Below are positions 33,020 through 43,928 of a DNA stretch of 64,000 bases, in pieces. Numbering within the stretch: the first letter of the stretch is position 1; every line of letters begins with the position of its first letter. The translations under genes and the position numbers were made by a program. The notes below the pieces were generated by a model, which was not told the DNA's origin, ran no database searches, and saw only the letters and a list, made by a program, of their open reading frames with translations. Source of the DNA: Physcia stellaris (lineage: Eukaryota; Ascomycota; Lecanoromycetes; Caliciales; Physciaceae); the NCBI GenBank assembly GCA_018902385.1, contig JABSSW010000029.1, positions 124,001 through 188,000 on the forward strand. Direction: 5' to 3'.

Positions 33020-35276
33020 ATGGGTATTCCACGTCTAACCCAGCTTCTCCAGCCATATGCTGTCTCGACAATCTTAGGTTGCAAAACATCCCGCTGCAAG
33101 ATCCACAGAAATTATCAACCATTGATCATTATTGATGGACCGGGAGTATGTTTTCCTATTATCCGTCTCTCCGTGAAACGTATTCCACAAAAATATCTTT
33201 TCCAGTCATTGTAACATGGAATTCAAAAACAATTCTTGATTTGACAGTCCTTCAATGATTGCAGGAGACTAAGTTGACATTAGCTGGCTTACCATATCTA
33301 CTACAAAATTCTTGGAATGAAGGCTGCGGAGCTAAATGCCATTGATGCCATACCTACATACGCTGAGGTTGGAGATAGTCTCATTGCTTGTTTAGATGGG
33401 CTGAGGAGCTATGGCTTGGAGATGTAGGTGTAAGCATTCCTGGAGTATCCTCCCTGTTCCTACTTTGTAGGACCTCCTATTCGTGGGAGTAGTCCACACA
33501 GACTTTTGAATCATACTGCTTATACGTGGAGACGATGCTAATGCAACTCTACCTACAGGGACCCTCTACAGGTTACAGCACCTAGTCATTGAACTTCTGA
33601 TCAGCCACCGGATTTATTTTGATGGCTATCTGCCACCGCATAAACAGGAGACACGGATGACTAGGCTGGAACGCAGTAGAAGTGACTTGCTAAAGTTCAG
33701 AGCGGTACGTTTGCTGTACTATTTTTCTAGTTCTTCTGTGTTTTTTGTGAACCGGAGATGAGTTAGTGAGCAGTCAGTGCAAGGGATGCTTCTTATGTTT
33801 TTATTCATGACAAAGACTTGCGACGTTGACTTGACTATTACCCGACAGAAACACATAGAAGGTCTACCGATAGCGCCTGGGGTAAGACATCTTGCTCAAG
33901 TGGGAGCCACAGCAGCAGAGTTGCTAGAAGGACCTTCCTGTCAATCCAAATACCGTGGCATCCCCTCAGCACCCTTTCTTGTCGCCTCTGTCATTGAGGC
34001 TCTTGCATCAAGGTGAGTTGAACTGGGTTCTCTCTCCGCCAAGATTGCTGGAAATCAGCAGGAATATGGTGCGGAGCGGTCAATCTTGTCGCACAAATAA
34101 TGGTGGCTGGATGATTGACATACTGACTCCAGCTTTATCCACAGTCACTATGCCTTGGTAACTCAGGTAATGCCCGGAGAAGCGGATTCTTTCTGCGCAG
34201 CAGCTACACGTACTGCCTACCGCCGTAATGTTATTCTGACCAACGACTCCGATCTGCTAGTCCACGATTTGGGGTTTCAAGGAGATGTGGTTTTCTTGAA
34301 CCAAACAGAACTACGTGTTGAGGGCGGCAATGGAAAGCATCTAGGAGGTTGTGGGACCATCATAGTGAACTCATTCAGCATGCATTCCATCGCTCAGCGC
34401 GTAGGTTTCACAGACATCACAAGATTGGCATTCGAGGTTCGAAATCATCCATCCACAACGCTTCATGCAGCGATTCAACGGACGACAGAGCCGGTATCCG
34501 ATGCTACAGCCTTTGAGGACTTTTTACACGAGTATCAAGAAGTCTCCTCCGGATCCTCGCGACCGTTACATTCTGCACCTCAAGAGACCCCAGTACTAGG
34601 TTACCAGAAAGAGCATTACCTGGATCCGAGGATATCTGAGCTTGTCATTCAAGTCGCTAGTGATACGACAGTGATACCGCCTCGTATATATCTGCCAGTA
34701 TTAATCGAGGACCCTATTAGGACCTCCGCGTGGACTATCTCAACTGATCATAGAACGTTCGCATACTCCTGCCTCCGGTTCTATGGATCCATCAAATCTG
34801 ATCTCAAATCTGTTCATGAAGTCTTTCGCAAAGGCGACCGGATAGGTGTCACACCGATTGATACATTGAACGAGTCTGAGACCGTAGCTTACGCCTCATT
34901 GCTGTTGCGGAAAATCCATGAAACACGGGCAATCTGTGGAAATGACATTAGTCCATACGGATTTTGGCGCTTTTACGCAGTGTCCCAGGTCTGGACTCCT
35001 GACATGTCAGAGGAAGCTCGGCTCAGCATGCTCAAAGGTTCAGAAAAGGCAATATGCTGGACCTGGCGAGATGTACAACTTGATGCCTGTGTACAAGCAG
35101 TGCTCTACTCGCTCAGGATTGTACGACAAATCTTGCAATATCTCAACTCGATGGATGCTTCTTTGCCTGCGCCATTAATCGAGCTGGATGAGGTCATGCG
35201 CACCCTACCACCTTTGAAAGTAATGATGACTACAAGACTAGAAACACTAGAACGTGGTGAAGAAGAGAAGTGGTAA
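33020..35276 (+). CDS. Asteroid/XPG-like nuclease family protein
   Basis: Five exons: join(33020..33145, 33284..33423, 33605..33704, 33849..34012, 34145..35276), 553 residues. Introns of 132-181 bp are longer than elsewhere in the window. Seen: the XPG N-terminal start MGIPRLTQLLQPYAVSTILG, IIDGPGLAYHIYYKILG, AIDAIPTYAEVGDSLIACLD, IHRIYFDGYLPPHKQETRMTR, LAPFLVASVIEAL-like APFLVASVIEALASSHYALV, then the XPG-I core MPGEADSFCA with RRNVILTNDSDLLVHDLG. The acidic residues expected for metal binding (IDGP, YFDG, GEAD, NDSDLL) are present. The rest is an Asteroid-type C-terminal region. Expected activity is structure-specific nuclease or RNA-linked, by family only. The fourth exon boundary is the least certain. 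Confidence 0.85.
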
Positions 35277-35834
35277 TCTTTGTTCAAAATCCATGATCGG
35301 GGACCACACAAGGGATAAAAAGTTTCACTTGGTTGCCTTAGTAACTCAAAATTCAACTCCAAGTCCTGTCCCGACACCATCCGAAAATATCGAGGGAGGC
35401 ATGTACAAGCTCCTCAACCCGATTCTCAACTACTTGTCTCAATTTTGATTCAGTGTATATATAAACCAGTCACCCCAGTTCGTGGGCCTGATCTTGCTGT
35501 CCAAATTTGGTATATCTCTTATAGAACCTTTCAATTGCTTGCTAGTCGAAATCTGAAATTCAGAATGTCCAAATCGGGGAGTTTTATAATGATGCCAAAC
35601 CAGAATTTCGAAATCTCCGAGGAATTGCGTCGACGGTGGCGCGAACACGTGAGAAGCTCCTTGCCCATCCCGTCGAGTACAGCTAAAAGTTCGAAGGTGT
35701 TTTATAAAAACCTTTTCCACATACCAAATATACTCCGCGGCCATTGGCGCAGACATGTGAGGGTTCATCATCCACGCATAAGGCTACATCTAATCTCGTC
35801 GCAGCTAAGCCAGAGATCAAAACCCTCGTCGAAG
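35277..35834. other. intergenic or possible 5' extension
   Basis: An open plus-strand frame from 35445 runs into the F-box-like gene at 35835 and has an in-frame ATG at 35565 (MSKSGSFIMMPNQNFEISEE). It may be a 5' extension, but nothing conserved is seen. Confidence 0.35.
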
Positions 35835-36363
35835 ATGTTGGATCTTCTTCCGAACGAGCTTAAGCTCATGATCCTCCGAGAAATCGACGACGAAGGCACA
35901 CTCGACGCTTTCGTTCTTGCTTATCCATCATACTGGCCCACGTTCAACAAATATCGCTCAAAATTCGAGATAATTCCTCCTGGATTTGCTTTTTGCCAAG
36001 CAGATCGATATCCGCAGTCGCTTACCATTCCTGAGCCTCGCTCTGAAAAGTGGAAAGCGAATTACGGACGAGGCAGCAAGGGCTGTCGCAATTTGCCATG
36101 GCCTATACCTCTCGGACGAACCCTTCGTCGTGTCCACTGAACAACGCACCGCGCTGCTCAGCGTGCGAGAGATAGTCGGATGGTATTATCTTGACACTAG
36201 CAAGGCATGCGGCTGTCAGGGGATACGTAAATACCGGAGCGCCGTATCCCACGGAGTTGTCCCCTCACGGTCGGCCGCTCCTACGATGCTGCTTTGCCAA
36301 GAGAGGGACAAACTAGCGGATACGATGCATCATGCGTATGAGGAAGTTTTTTTCCGTTTGTAG
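35835..36363 (+). pseudogene. F-box-like gene with frameshift
   Basis: The 5' part encodes MLDLLPNELKLMILREIDDE followed by GTLDAFVLAYPSYWPTFNKY, a typical fungal F-box-like opening. After about position 35970 the sensible frame changes: FLLDLLFAKQIDIRSRLPF and SLALKSGKRITDEAARAVAI continue in another frame to the stop at 36361. No GT-AG intron reconciles the two frames, so a one-base shift is likely (mutation or sequencing error). If intact it would be about 175 residues, short for this family, which suggests truncation as well. Confidence 0.55.
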
Positions 36364-36900
36364 GTTTATGCCCCGTCTTGTAGGTGATATTCACTCCACT
36401 GATAACACTTGTGTCAGGTTGACTGTACCGGGTTATGGCTCGTCCGCGGAGCGGCGTTGCGGCTGTGAGGATATTGATCGGGGGAGATAGACTAGGTTGT
36501 GAATGATGTTCTGCTTGGGCCCCCTTCTCGGCGGTTTTCTGGCTGTTGGATGGTACTGGTACTTTCTCTGGGAAACAGAGCTCTAATTCTAGGAACAGCG
36601 TTTTCAGCTCGGAAATGGAATAGAGCAATGTGGGTTGTTCCCATGGTCTGGTGTGGTGCGATCTTGCCTCCCATGCATACACCCAATATGATAAATCGAC
36701 TTACCCGTGTTTGGTACAAAGCATATGAGACGACATGAAGACAACGTCATCTTCTGATTTCGTCTCAAGCCGGATATTCGTAGATCTGTCGATGTTTCGT
36801 AAAAAAAAATTAGCATCACTTAATACCAAATCACGAGAAAATTTCGTCATAAATTCGAGTTTCTCATTCATTGTGAACTCGAAACTAATCAAACATCAAG
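36364..36900. other. gene-free flank of the transposon block
   Basis: Contains dispersed repeat copy A (36699..36785, minus) and then turns AT-rich from about 36790, just before the left terminal inverted repeat. No gene recognised. Confidence 0.5.
36699..36785 (-). repeat. dispersed short repeat, copy A
   Basis: Read on the minus strand it contains GACGAAATCAGAAGATGACG, then CTCATATGCTTTGTACC and AAACACGGGTAA, matching copies C, D and E. A CCCATGGTC motif lies about 60 bp to its left, as it does beside copy B. Confidence 0.55.
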
Positions 36901-37003
36901 TATTAACGTATGCATATCTCATCGAAAAACTCGCTTAAATGCGAATCCGCAATTTCTTTCTTCGCATCAAGTTTCGATGTGATTTTTGAAAAATTCAATT
37001 TTC
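36901..37003 (+). repeat. left terminal inverted repeat
   Basis: 103 bp. It differs from the right TIR at about seven positions. Six are C/T or G/A transitions whose mutated cytosine is followed by C or T. One is a T/G transversion. Confidence 0.85.
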
Positions 37004-37454
37004 AATTCAGCAAATCATTGCTCGAAAATTCACGCAATTTGTCAATGAGTAGTATATCGTTTTGAGTTTCTGTATATTTCGTTTAGCGTTTTCATGATGT
37101 TGCAATATTGATTCGTCACGCAATCAATTCATTTTTTTCGTCGTCGCAATGTCAATTATTATATTCGTTGCGATTCGTTCTCGTTTTGTTCGTTACATTT
37201 TGTTGAAATGAAATTTTGCAAACATCGTTGTTGAGATTCATTGCGCATTTTTCACAATATATCAAATTCGAAACAACATGTTCTTTTATGATTTTTCGTT
37301 CAAATTCATTTTTCGATCTATGAACGCGTGCAGAAAAATAATCGTTGCAACAAAAAATTCGTTAAAGAAATATTTCGAAAAACAATCGTGAATTTATCAA
37401 AAAAAAATGATGTGATTTTTGTGAAAAAAATGAAACATATTCGTTCATCAATTT

Positions 37455-37640
37455 TGTTGAGAAGTACAGCCTCCGCAAGAAGGTAACCAAGGATCCAGTT
37501 GGTATAACCTGACGAAAGAAGAACTAGTGCGTCCCTATTGAATCTAATGCCTTGGCATCGCACACATCAGAGTCTTCAATCTGCCTGTATCTTAGAAATT
37601 ACACGCAATTCATGCAGTCATTGTCCATGCCTGTTTAACA
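37455..37640 (+). repeat. 5' (left) LTR
   Basis: 186 bp, TGTTGAGAAGTACAG ... CTGTTTAACA. It is the less mutated LTR. Aligned without gaps to the right copy it differs at 23 positions, all transitions. Confidence 0.9.
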
Positions 37641-37816
37641 AATTATGAGTCCGGGTTCAGCGTATGCTGTGCTCGTGACAATGATGTTGCAACTGCCTGG
37701 CAAGCAGTCCGGCCTGGCAAGCCGTGGATGTGTGTCCTTAGGGATTTGGGCCCCTTCGTACAGCGGACTCGCACCCATTACCGCATCGCTCGACCACGAT
37801 ACGGGCCATGAGGGCC

Positions 37817-37963
37817 AACGGCTGTGAGGAAAACTCACCGTTCGACCGCGTTAAGGCAGTAGAGAGAATCTACAAAAGCTCGATCACCAGCTCTGCGAGT
37901 GAGCAAACGGCTGTGAAAAAAACTCACCGATCGACCGCGTTAAGGCAGTAGAGAGAACCTACA
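37817..37963 (+). repeat. direct repeat inside LTR element (2 x 58 bp)
   Basis: Copies at 37817..37874 and 37906..37963, both containing CGACCGCGTTAAGGCAGTAG. Differences are two G-to-A changes, one C-to-T and one transversion; the transitions again sit at CpC/CpT. Confidence 0.8.
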
Positions 37964-39010
37964 CGGCTCTGCGTTGAAGGCAGAAAGACTGGAGAATGTC
38001 AGTTCAACCTTACATCTATCGACAATCGGTCACGCTCAATCAAGTACGACAATGACTCGATATTCACATGATCACTCGTCAACTCGCCAGTTAGCTATGT
38101 ACGATATGAAACAGCTACTTTACTGGCACTCGCCAAATCGCCACACGTGACATTCTTATTCATTCTTCGACTTCGTCTTTACATCTTGTTCAGCTACACG
38201 TCAAGAAAAAACTAAAATAAGAACATAACAAGAGATAGAAGCGATGAATATACGTCAAGAAGTCGAAATCTGTTGATGCAAAAAATGCCGACTCGCTCAT
38301 TTCATCATCTATTCTCAAATTTTCAATCTGGCCAACGATGATCTACATCGCATGTTTTCTGAGAAACCGAAATCAATGAGTCTGCAACAGCATCAAGTGC
38401 GCTCGTTCTCTTCGCGCAGTTCTGACAAATGCAATCTCAAAAACAGTGATCGCTTCATACAATTTCGCATTACGTCATGTCTCAATGCGAACGACCTTAT
38501 TTGCTTTCAAAACGGTCGAATTCGAAATCTTCAAAATCTACACATGCTCGCGAAAATCTTCCGCGCCAATTCTCGATTCCGATGCACGTTTCTCGATTCT
38601 CGAAAATTTCTCACTCAACTTCAATCTGCAGACGCTGTCAAGAGCATTTCGTCATCTATTTGTCTAACGATTGATTCACATCGATCGTCTCGAAAGTCGA
38701 GAAAATCTCTATTTGAGAGTACTGATCTGAAGAAGTCACAAAAGTTATTTGTTTTCGAACTCAAAAGTTCTAAATCGTGTTAATTTGTTTTATTTGTATC
38801 CTTCTCGTCCGTTCTATCACTCATTTAGAAAGAACATCATGATTTGAGAAAGTCTAGCATGTTGTTATTTTATTGATTTGTAGAGAAATTGATTGTTCTT
38901 CTTTGTGCTTCGTCTTGATCTAGCACGATAACTCATCTACTCTCTACATCCTGCGATTCGTTATCGAACGATAAATACGAGAGAGAGAAAAATAAATAAA
39001 ACGATCAAAC

Positions 39011-39320
39011 GTGACAGTATCGCTTCGAAAAGCGTATTGTACAATCAGAAAAAGAACAAAATGCGTGACAGTACAACTTCGAAAAAGCGTGCTGTACAAT
39101 TACAGCAGTGAGCCTGTTTCAATGATGTATCTTTAGTGAGTCTGCTACAACGATGTATTTCTAGTGAATCTGCTACAATGATGTACAGCTTCGGAAAAAC
39201 GTACAGTCAATACACTAGTACAGCATGAAGTCACATAATATCGCTTCGAGAAAGCGTACTATACGATCACTAATACAGCATGAAGTCACATAGTATCGCT
39301 TCGAGAGAGCGTATTATGCA
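39011..39320. repeat. array of about five imperfect hairpins
   Basis: Units near 39015, 39066, 39180, 39228 and 39280 follow the pattern AGTATCGCTTCGARAAAGCG then TACTGTACAATC. The arms AGTA-CGCTT and AAGCG-TACT can pair. The last two units share the flank ACAGCATGAAGTCACATA. They lie in the interior of the LTR element and encode nothing recognisable. Confidence 0.6.
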
Positions 39321-39919
39321 ATCATTACATTCTCGATCTCGCAAAACAAGAACTCGATCAAAAAGAACTGAAAATATCTGATCTTTTCGCATACTAATCG
39401 ATCTGATTCTCTGGCAAATCTTAGTCAGAATCGAAAAGCTCGAATCTGCACTCTTTACATCGATGTATGCTCGCAAAAACCTGTCGCGCATTCGATGCAT
39501 TATCTTTCTTATCGATTTCTCGATCATCTCTCATCTTTTTCACTTCGTTGACATATCTTCTGAATTTCCTACAGCCAAATCACATAAATATTGAATCAAC
39601 GAGAACGCAATGTGAAATGAGAAATCCGAGACATCTGTGAAATCAATGAGTCACAGAACGAGCCGTCAATGTGTTGCGTCTTCACTCTCGCCTCAACGGC
39701 AATATTCAGACGAAAAATACTTGTTTCACGATGTGTCTTCTAGTCAAATCTAGATATCAGTTGTCGCATCGATGCATCATCTCATGAAAAAACGTAAAAC
39801 GTTTTCAATCACTCGATCGCACGTCTTACAATTCGACTTTACGTCATATCTGAAGTCAATAAATCATCGAATTTCGATTCGTTCGTTTCTGCACTCTTCG
39901 CATCGATGCATGATTTCAT

Positions 39920-40190
39920 CACGTCGAGAAAGTTTGTTCGAAAGCTTCAGACAATACGTCGCTGAAAAAGCACTAAAATGCGCATCACTGAAAAAGTTTC
40001 AGAAGTTTGCAGCAATGACAATCATTCTTATTCTTCAATAGATCGAAAATCTATCGCGTTGAAAGAGCTTGCTCGAAAACTTCAAACAACGCATCGTTGA
40101 GAAAGTTTGCACGAAAACTTCAAAATACACATCGCTGAGAAATTCTCAGAACTCGTCGCTGAGAAAGTTTGCACGAAAGCTTCAAACATC
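39920..40190. repeat. degenerate tandem repeat
   Basis: The phrase GAGAAAGTTTGCACGAAARC followed by TTCAAA recurs at least four times with spacing of about 30-60 bases. It probably expanded within the LTR element; no coding role seen. Confidence 0.5.
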
Positions 40191-40250
40191 ATGATATTTG
40201 CTTTGAGCAGAAGATGCAAACAGAAAACACAAACGAATGCTGTGAAGAAA

Positions 40251-40436
40251 TGTTGAGAAATACAGTTTTCGCAGAAAGATAATCAAGAATCCAGTTGATA
40301 TAATCTGACGAAAAAAGAACTAGTGCGTTTCTATTGAGTTTAGTGCTTTGACATCGCACACATCAGAGTCTTCAATCTGTCTGTATCTTAAAAATTACAC
40401 GCAATTCATGCAGTCATTGTTCATGTCTGTTTAACA
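40251..40436 (+). repeat. 3' (right) LTR
   Basis: 186 bp, TGTTGAGAAATACAG ... CTGTTTAACA. It carries most of the C-to-T and G-to-A changes relative to the left LTR. Confidence 0.9.
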
Positions 40437-42891
40437 AATTTACAATTTCTCGATTCATAAAAAAAATACAATGAAATAACAAAAAAAATCAACGAATTGA
40501 TCATCGACGAGACGATGATTTTCGTTTGCATTGAATCGCAAATCTTTTGCACGTTATCGTCGAACAAATGATGTGCGTGAACGAAATTTTGTTCAATGAA
40601 ATGATTGATTGACGTCATCGAACATATGTTTTCATTGAACAATTTGTTCGTTATCATGTTGATCGAAAGCGAGAAATTTTTTGAAATGTATTTTTTGTTT
40701 ACATCATTTGAAATGAGTTTCATTATTCGTTGAAATCGAAATTTTGATTGATTTCAATGAACAAACTATTTGTTTTGTACAAACATCAAAAAAAATTGAT
40801 TCAAATTCGATGATTTTTACGAATGATTACGATTCGATTTATTATCGTTATGCGACGTTTATTCTGTTCACAAAAACGTGATTATTATGAACAACGTCAA
40901 TACTCATTGTAATGCACGCATCAAAGAATTCATTGAAACACATAAATGTCAAATCAAATATTTTTTTTTCTATTTTTCAGATTATAATTCAATAGAATTG
41001 AGTTTCTCGATTTTAAAAATTTGAATCAAAACGCATTTTCACGAGATGTGATTTCGTTTTGAAAACATATTTGAAAATTTTTGAAATATGCGATGAAACA
41101 AAATCGATGCGATCGTTTTGCGATGAAACACTTCAAATATAATGTTAATAAATACATATTCGAAAAAAAATTGAAAACTTTTAATGAGCGATTAGACGCT
41201 GAGCTAGTCAATTTCGAAACTCTTGAGTGTTAGATGATTTCTAGTTTTTTGCAAATAGAATAAGAATTTTTCGAAATCATACAATGAAAATATTAAAATG
41301 TAAAACTCAAAAAATGTGACGTCAAAAATGTATAATAGAAACGATTGTATAATTAAATTAATAATTGCAAAATTAACTATTTAGCAAATTTTCAATTATA
41401 TAATTAGTCAATTTGTTCAATCGTACACACATTTCAAAACTAATTCGAAAATATAAATTTGTTGAATTCAATCAAAAATTTGATATTGACGTGATCAAAT
41501 TGATCGTCTTCATGATTTACTCGCTTCGATGATCGAATTGTTTGATATTCACATGTATGCGAATTGAATTTTTTCAAAATGCAGAAATAAAATGAAAATT
41601 TATCATACAAAATCGCTTTTTTTTTTCGAATAAACAGACGAAATCGTGTTAAAAAACTAATAAAATCGAAAATCATGTAAAATTTTTAAATGTTACGAAC
41701 TTCATCGTTTACATCATCAATATTTCGATTTCAATTTCTCTTCGCATCGATATCTAACTTGAAAAATTATGCGATGATGATGACGAAAATTGAAAATCAT
41801 ACGAGTTGTATATTGATGAATATATCATTTGAGAAAATTGATATTCAAACGATGTTTGCGAAACATAAAAAATTTGATATGCATGATGCGCATGTTGTTG
41901 TAATCATGCAAAATATGCAATAAACATTTGAAAAAGTTCAAAAATAAACATTTGAAAAAATTCAAAAACAAAAATCGAATATTGATATGCAAAAATCGAA
42001 AAAGATGCATCGAATATACTCATTGTTTTGCGATGACGTGTTTTTTGTATTTTTTTAATTTTTCGTTCGTAATTTTTTTTTTTGACGTTTTTTCTTTTCG
42101 CGATAACGTTTAGTTCAGTTGATCGTGATTTTCGTTTTTTCATGTTTTTGCTTTTTCAACGATTGTTTATTGTTCGCGATAATAGAATTTTGTTCGAAAA
42201 ATCATTCGTTTCACAATTCAGCAAATGAATTCGTGACGTTGATTTCAATTTTTGCTGTCGTCATATTTTTGATTCAACGATTCATTTGAATCGAATTCAT
42301 GCTGTAATGACGTTTTTTTGTTTGTTTAACATCAGATTTCAAAATTGCGACATCGTTCGTTTTTACATTGTCATCTATTCACGAGCTTCTTTTTTTCAAT
42401 CGAAACGAAATTAATTGCTTTTTTTCGAGTTTAAATTGATCGATACGAGTGTGTCTTTTGAACGTGAATGTATCGTCAATTGAATCGACGATAATCTCAG
42501 CAAATCGTTTCATGATTGATTTGATTGTTTTCAATTCGTCGTTTTTGATTTGTTTTTTTGCAAACATTTTGAAAAAGTCGATTTTGTAACGAATATTCAA
42601 AAATATCTCAATCTCGAAAAAGATTTCTGATTTCTTTTTCGTCTTCGTCATAGCAATTTTGATTAATTTATTAGCAATAACAATGACATCGTCTCATTCG
42701 ATTTCGAAAAAATTCTTCATTGATTGTTTAGTTCATTTTTCTTTCGAATGTGATTTTACAAAAATCAAAATGTTGCTGTTGATTCAATTCAATTCGTCAT
42801 CGTTTTGTACAATAATTTCGTAGATCAAATCGTTCTCAAAGAATTTCTGAATGCTGAATTCGTTTTTACGAATATTCGTGTATTGAGTGTT

Positions 42892-43731
42892 TCAACAGAG
42901 AAATTTGTTGTCGATTCTCAATTCGACTCGAATCGTCATCAAGAAATTTTCAACTAATTTTTCAATTTTTTTTTTCTTTTCGTCTAGATGAAGTTGCAAT
43001 AACTCATCAAAAAATAAAATATTCATGTTTTTCATGACGAGCAATTTCTTTCTACGTCGACGTTCTATTTTTTCAATTTCGAATTTAATCATTTCAGCGT
43101 TTTTTTCGACGTTACGACGAGTTTTTTTCACAATTTGTTTATGTCGAACGCGAATTGCAACATTCGTTTCTTTTTGCAAATCGACGACGTAAATTGTTTT
43201 GATTTTTTTATTTTTTTTGCTATTGATCGCAGTTTCGTGAAAATCAGCATTGACAACGACGTCGAGAATATTGTTTGAAAATCGATCAAAATAAAAAAAT
43301 AAAAAGAATTTTCGACGTCGATGTTGAGAAATTCGAAACGACAAAAATTCAGAATTGAAAAATATAAAAACTTCTTCTCGAGAGCGAAATGTAATCAATT
43401 GACGAAATGTAAAAATATTTTTTTTTTCGAGATCACGTCGTTTCTTTTCAAAATTATCAATTTTTTGTTGACGACGTGCAATCTCGTCACGTTCAACTTT
43501 TTTTTTTGTTTTTCGTATAGCAAACGCGTCAAAACTTTCATTTTTTTTTTCGCGATTCAAATCATTCACGATATCACGAGCACGATTTCGTGTTGTTCGT
43601 TTTTCACGAATTTGTTTATCACGAGCTTTTTTCGTTTTGATTGCGTTTGCAATGATTTTTTGAAAAATTTTGTTTGCGTCGATGAATGATTTGAATTTTG
43701 CAAACTTTTTGATGACGATTTTGAAAAACAT
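42892..43731 (-). CDS. long relic ORF in the hypermutated element
   Basis: 279 codons without a stop, very rich in Lys, Arg, Glu and Phe and with no Trp. It starts about 95 bp inside the right TIR. Composition is dominated by the C-to-T/G-to-A bias (AAA, TTT, GAA codons), so domain reading is unreliable; basic coiled-coil-like stretches such as RKTKKKVERDEIARRQQK are visible. It is probably the remains of the element's own gene. Survival of the frame fits a mutation process that spares CpA: CAA, CAG and CGA do not become stops, while TGG becomes TGA, consistent with the missing Trp. Confidence 0.3.
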   Translation of the reverse strand: MFFKIVIKKFAKFKSFIDANKIFQKIIANAIKTKKARDKQIREKRTTRNRARDIVNDLNREKKNESFDAFAIRKTKKKVERDEIARRQQKIDNFEKKRRDLEKKNIFTFRQLITFRSREEVFIFFNSEFLSFRISQHRRRKFFLFFYFDRFSNNILDVVVNADFHETAINSKKNKKIKTIYVVDLQKETNVAIRVRHKQIVKKTRRNVEKNAEMIKFEIEKIERRRRKKLLVMKNMNILFFDELLQLHLDEKKKKIEKLVENFLMTIRVELRIDNKFLC

Positions 43732-43825
43732 TACGAGACGACGAAACGACGAAACATCAAAAATTGATTAAACGAATTGTACAGAAATGTGATTTGAAGC
43801 ATGCAATCAAAAATTTCAAATAATC

Positions 43826-43928
43826 GAAAATTGAATTTTTCACAAATCACATCGAAATTTGATGCGGAAAAAGAAATTGCGAATTCGCATTTAAACGAGT
43901 TTTTCGATGAGATATGCATACGCTAATA
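43826..43928 (-). repeat. right terminal inverted repeat
   Basis: Inverted partner of 36901..37003. Both share GTATGCATATCTCATCGAAA and TTTCGATGTGATTT. Similarity ends sharply after CAATTTTC. Confidence 0.85.

Larger units (their letters stand above)
37450..40441 (+). mobile_element. nested LTR retroelement, probably non-autonomous
   Basis: Two direct 186 bp LTRs (37455..37640 and 40251..40436) begin TGTT and end AACA and are flanked by the perfect 5 bp duplication AATTT (37450..37454 and 40437..40441). This shows insertion into the older TIR element. The 2.6 kb interior shows no recognisable gag, protease, reverse transcriptase or integrase; it holds direct repeats, hairpins and a minisatellite-like stretch. 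The strand is assigned from LTR order only and is arbitrary. The missing coding region suggests a TRIM/LARD-like or internally deleted copy, probably moved by a relative elsewhere. Confidence 0.85.
36901..43928. mobile_element. hypermutated DNA transposon-like element with 103 bp TIRs
   Basis: Near-identical inverted ends at 36901..37003 and 43826..43928 begin TATTARCGTATGCATATCTC. Removing the nested LTR element leaves about 4 kb. The flanks fit a TA target duplication (TA at both outer ends), but this is not decisive. The interior is strongly AT-rich with almost no CC or GG, while CG and CA remain common. The longest interior open frame is 42892..43731 on the minus strand. Superfamily cannot be assigned safely from the damaged sequence; a Tc1/pogo-like or Mutator-like origin are both possible. 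Confidence 0.75.

Noticed and set aside
38352-38783. 143-codon frame in the LTR element as a possible gag
   Set aside because: No zinc knuckle or gag-like helix pattern; Ser/Lys/Phe-rich composition reflects the mutation bias.
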